Positions 61,157 to 64,000 of a stretch of DNA of 64,000 nt are shown piece by piece. The position numbers and the translations under genes were made by a program. The notes beneath the pieces are model-generated. The model made no database searches, was not told where the DNA came from, and saw only the letters and a program-made list of their open reading frames with translations. The stretch comes from Leptospirales bacterium (GTDB lineage: Bacteria; Spirochaetota; Leptospiria; Leptospirales; Leptonemataceae): assembly GCA_019694685.1 (NCBI GenBank), contig JAIBBM010000007.1, forward strand, positions 1-64,000. Reading direction: 5' to 3'. Each line of letters starts with the position of its first letter. Within the stretch, counting starts at the first letter, position 1.

Positions 61157-63565
61157 GTGGAAAACAGTGTTTTCGTACTTGGCTCCGGGCCCCTTGGTTT
61201 GATCCTTTCTTCTAATCTATCTGAGAAGGCTTCTTCCGTCACTCTATGCTGGCATGATTCTGCGGAAGCGGCGCGAATGCGCCGCGACGGTGGCACGCGC
61301 TTGCTCAATCAGGATTTCTTTTTCCCGGACAATGTGGAGATAGCGGATCGAACTGCCTATCTTCCAGACGATTGCATTCTGATCGTTGCGATCTCTTCTC
61401 GCGAACTCGAAGAAACGATGGAGGCCATGCTTGCATCTTTCAAAGATCGCTCAGGTCTGATCGTTCTGTTTACTAAAGGACTTCCATCTTACACTGCACG
61501 AAAAAAATACAACGCGCGCACTTTCTGTGAATACATGGAAAAATTTTCGCATGATCGCGGCATTCATCAGCTTAAATTTGCCGCCGTCAACGGACCCAGT
61601 TTACTCTCCGAACTCTATCATGGATCCTACAGCTTTCTGAACGTAGGCTGCGCCGACACAGACGCGGGGAAACGAATCGCGGAGTTGCTTTCTAACGATC
61701 GCATCCAGTGCGGTTACACCTCTGATACAATCGGCGTGGAAATGGGCGGCGTGCTCAAAAATCCAATCGCGATTGCATCTGGCATTGCAACGAACCTGGC
61801 GGAATGCGGAGGCAACTTCGCAGGCGAGCTCATACAACACGGCTTCCAGGAAATGCTTTCCCTTTCTCTGGCAATTGGCGCTCGCCAGGAGACTCTCATC
61901 GGAAGATCGGGCATTGCAGACTTAATGACAACGTGCTTGAGCAAGGAAAGTCGCAATCGGGCTTATGGTGAAGATTTCATCAAACGCCTGCAATCTGGTT
62001 CTGAAGAACATGGGGTGATGGATCGCATTGAAACATTTTTGAATCCAGCGCGGGTGATCCAGAAGGATGCGGCTCAAGGTCAGGATGTAGTAGAAGGCGC
62101 CTATGCGATTGCTTCTATTGTAGAGATTGCAGCTGAGTTAAAAGTAGAGGTTCCGCTTTACAACGCGTTATACGAGATTCTGTCGCGCAGAAGTCCCCCG
62201 AACGCACTCATATCCGCGATTACAGGTGCGCCCGTTCGAGCAAGTGAGCCGCAGGTTCTGCATAGAAGGCAGGGTTTGCACCTGGCCGCCGGGACAGATT
62301 TCGTAGAGGTACTCTCTTCGCGTGTTTTTCATAGCGTTCAGGTGACCAAAGGAATGCAATCTCGCATCAAGAAGCAAGCGACGCAAGTACTCACTCAACT
62401 GGACAAGAGACTTCAGAAAGCAAAGAAAGTGAAGAATCGTATGGATCTTCAGAAGATTCCGCACGAAAGGGATTTGTGGCTGTCTTTCTCTTCTTCGATA
62501 GGTGAATCAGAAAGCCGCGCTCTACGACATTTGATTCAATTCTACGCGGAAGAGATCGCAGACAGCTACACTCCAGGCATGCGCGAGACTCTCATTCGTC
62601 TTCTTGCCCCCGTGCGATTTGCTGCGAGTGGTTTCAAGCTGGGATCTGCCATGCCAAAAATTGGTGGAAACACGGAGGAGTTGAAGAACCTCGCAGCACA
62701 CTACAACGTGATGTACACCCCCACACATCGATCACACCTGGATTCAGTAGAAGTTGCCTTTGGACTTTCCTGGCTTTCTGTTCCTCTTCCGCGGTACGCC
62801 GCAGGAATCAATTTGATGGCGGATCAATTCCAATCGTGGTTGCTGCGTTCTTTTGGAGCCTACGCCGTCGATCGGGAACGGACGCGAAATTTTCTCTATC
62901 TCGAATGTCTTTCGTCTTACGCTTGTTTGATGCTTGAGTCTGGCATTCCATCCCTGGTTTATCCGGAAGGAACGCGAAGTCGCGACGGAAAAATCGTTGG
63001 AATCAAGACAGGTCTTTTGTCTACTGCTGTCTCAGCCTATCAGAACACGGGCCGCGAAGTCGTTGTAATGCCCCTTGCTCTTTCCTATGAAAGCATCCCC
63101 GAAGATTCATTCTATTGTGGACTCGGCGAAGAACCTGGCCTGAAGGAATTCATCAACAAAAGAGGAAGTGCATACCTGGACATTTGTGATCCAATTCGAG
63201 TGTCCAGGCACATGTCTGCGGATGATCCAACTCTCTCCATATCCATGGCGATTGTAGAACAGTGGAAGAAGCATTTGCGTATCTTACCCAACCAGATTCT
63301 CGCACGCATTCTATCTGACAATGGCCACGCGGTGCCACGTGCCGGCCTCCCCGCTCTTGTGGAAGAGTTCGTGCTGCGAAATCCAGGGAACTATCTGACG
63401 CGCGATGCGGAGGCGATTGTGGAGCAAGGCATTGCATCGCTCCGGGAGCGCAATATTGCGAAGGAAGATGGTGTTCAGCTGGCATCTGTTACGCCCGCTC
63501 TCGCCTCGTATTACGGCGGTATGGTGCCGGAATCCGGAGGAACGATCCTGGACCAGGACGCGTGA
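61157..63565 (+). CDS. GpsA-PlsB fusion: G3P dehydrogenase / G3P acyltransferase
   Basis: 802 residues in one open frame. Residues 1 to about 350 are NAD(P)-dependent G3P dehydrogenase: GSGPLG nucleotide motif, VNGPSLLSEL, catalytic Lys201 in GVLKNPIAIASG, SGIADLMTTC. A helical linker (about 350-480) joins an acyltransferase domain with motif I H524-x4-D529 (HRSHLD), AAGINL, motif II FGAYAVDRE and motif III EGTRSR (604-609). Motifs I to III with AAGINL fit the PlsB/GNPAT type, whose acceptor is G3P, rather than PlsC. It should turn DHAP into G3P and then lysophosphatidate. GTG start; preceded by the hairpin at 61125. Confidence 0.93.
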   Translation: MENSVFVLGSGPLGLILSSNLSEKASSVTLCWHDSAEAARMRRDGGTRLLNQDFFFPDNVEIADRTAYLPDDCILIVAISSRELEETMEAMLASFKDRSGLIVLFTKGLPSYTARKKYNARTFCEYMEKFSHDRGIHQLKFAAVNGPSLLSELYHGSYSFLNVGCADTDAGKRIAELLSNDRIQCGYTSDTIGVEMGGVLKNPIAIASGIATNLAECGGNFAGELIQHGFQEMLSLSLAIGARQETLIGRSGIADLMTTCLSKESRNRAYGEDFIKRLQSGSEEHGVMDRIETFLNPARVIQKDAAQGQDVVEGAYAIASIVEIAAELKVEVPLYNALYEILSRRSPPNALISAITGAPVRASEPQVLHRRQGLHLAAGTDFVEVLSSRVFHSVQVTKGMQSRIKKQATQVLTQLDKRLQKAKKVKNRMDLQKIPHERDLWLSFSSSIGESESRALRHLIQFYAEEIADSYTPGMRETLIRLLAPVRFAASGFKLGSAMPKIGGNTEELKNLAAHYNVMYTPTHRSHLDSVEVAFGLSWLSVPLPRYAAGINLMADQFQSWLLRSFGAYAVDRERTRNFLYLECLSSYACLMLESGIPSLVYPEGTRSRDGKIVGIKTGLLSTAVSAYQNTGREVVVMPLALSYESIPEDSFYCGLGEEPGLKEFINKRGSAYLDICDPIRVSRHMSADDPTLSISMAIVEQWKKHLRILPNQILARILSDNGHAVPRAGLPALVEEFVLRNPGNYLTRDAEAIVEQGIASLRERNIAKEDGVQLASVTPALASYYGGMVPESGGTILDQDA

Positions 63566-63615
63566 TTTTTTGGCCACATTGATTCGCAAAAGTACTTGCA
63601 ATCTTTTACAATTCG

Positions 63616-63630
63616 CTGACACTGTGTCAG
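63616..63630. promoter_or_regulatory. palindromic operator 3, distant copy
   Basis: CTGACACTGTGTCAG, the same 7+1+7 palindrome as in the glpD leader (centre base T instead of C), 28 nt before the ATG at 63658. Likely bound by the TetR protein encoded at 17523-18140. Confidence 0.6.
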
Positions 63631-63657
63631 GGAATTCGCTTTCCCAGGGGGACTCAA

Positions 63658-63835
63658 ATGAAACAGCTTTTAGGTGTCGTGGCTATGGCCAGGTCCTCGC
63701 AGTGACAATTTCAAGAATTTGCATAAGACGCAGTCTTATAAGGCAAGCGATTTCACATGTGCTGCCTTTGAAGACGCAGAGCTGCTTGCAAAAGCAAAAC
63801 TCTTGGAGCAAGAGGCGGCGGAAGAAAAGCAATAG
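63658..63835 (+). pseudogene. frameshifted small exported-protein gene
   Basis: GGGGGAC precedes an ATG whose frame begins MKQLLGVVAMA, a signal-peptide-like start, but stops after 15 codons. A different frame continues as SDNFKNLHKTQSYKASDFTC to AKAKLLEQEAAEEKQ and TAG at 63833. Together they would give a secreted protein of about 58 residues with an indel near 63690. Alternatively the second part is a separate 53-codon ORF from GTG 63674. The gene has operator 3 upstream. Confidence 0.5.
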
Positions 63836-63843
63836 AAGGGTGG

Positions 63844-64000
63844 TTATTCTTTCAAGGCTTCCGTTACTTTCGCTTTCAGTCTGCCCTGAGAGAGCATGAT
63901 TTCAATTTCATCGCCGCGTTCCACCTGCGCGGCGGATCGAATGACTTTTTTGTCTTTGTCCCGAACCAGAGAATAGCCGCGGCGCAATGTGGCCAGAGGA
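63844..64000 (-). CDS. xseA: exodeoxyribonuclease VII large subunit, C-terminal end
   Basis: Partial: the gene runs off the right edge. The 52 visible residues (PLATLRRGYSLVRDKDKKVI then RSAAQVERGDEIEIMLSQGR) match the conserved C-terminus of XseA, which with XseB degrades single-stranded DNA. Stop TAA at 63844-63846. Confidence 0.85.
   Translation of the reverse strand, partial: PLATLRRGYSLVRDKDKKVIRSAAQVERGDEIEIMLSQGRLKAKVTEALKE

Overview
The window reads as a gene-dense chromosomal segment (about 50% GC by eye) from a diderm spirochete of the Leptospirales, closer in base composition to Leptonema or Turneriella than to most Leptospira; this is an inference. The signs are a FliG motor protein, a likely flagellar coiling protein, a CMP-KDO synthetase, about a dozen lipoproteins with relaxed lipoboxes (F, N or E just before the cysteine), and class III adenylate cyclases. 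I see no rRNA, tRNA, CRISPR array, insertion sequence or prophage. 64 intact protein genes are called, plus one apparently frameshifted gene and the 3' end of xseA at the right edge.

Layout. 1-5170: minus-strand operon fabZ, alpha/beta hydrolase, DHH phosphoesterase, aroC, small Cys-rich lipoprotein, PDZ/S41-type lipoprotein. 5270-8400: three translationally coupled lipoproteins (the third a glycosidase-like beta-propeller), then a LamG lipoprotein. 8450-10870: a 52-residue MshEN/GspE-N-like protein coupled to a GyrI-like protein, Hsp20, and an HDAC-type deacetylase. 10950-15920: plus operon bioF, ruvB, TonB-like protein, SH3 lipoprotein, membrane glycosyltransferase-like protein. 15918-18872: OmpA-like lipoprotein, TetR regulator, glpD. 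19050-24081: fliG, LEA14-like lipoprotein, SH3 lipoprotein, class A PBP. 24100-30500: U32 peptidase and a small lipoprotein; then, on the minus strand, a secreted protein, a DUF4380 protein, a C5 DNA methyltransferase and a HhH glycosylase. 30500-41080: diacylglycerol kinase-like protein, two adenylate cyclases, GluQ-RS, two unusual SDRs, type III glutamine synthetase, PA0069-type radical SAM protein. 41100-46850: lipase with a structured leader, thioesterase, type I glutamine synthetase with a sigma-54-like promoter, hinT and a hydrolase. 46890-51210: minus operon with MBL-fold hydrolase, MBOAT, pcm and a secreted coiled-coil protein; divergent hotdog thioesterase. 51230-56150: DUF2225, truA, OMP and lipoprotein genes; divergent FcpA-like gene. 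56220-59620: queE-queD-queC-kdsB and an unknown gene. 59660-63565: histidine kinase, a coupled 75-residue protein, and a GpsA-PlsB fusion.

The most unusual items are: (1) an 802-residue protein joining NAD-dependent glycerol-3-phosphate dehydrogenase to a PlsB-type acyltransferase, so one chain could make and acylate G3P; (2) a C5 methyltransferase overlapping a MutY-like glycosylase with Tyr at the catalytic Lys/Ser position, as in the thymine glycosylase Mig.MthI; (3) a free-standing two-repeat MshEN-like protein too short for most gene callers; (4) near-identical CTGACAC-N-GTGTCAG palindromes in the glpD leader beside a tetR gene and again 46 kb away; (5) a truA frame with no ATG, GTG or TTG ahead of its conserved N-terminus.
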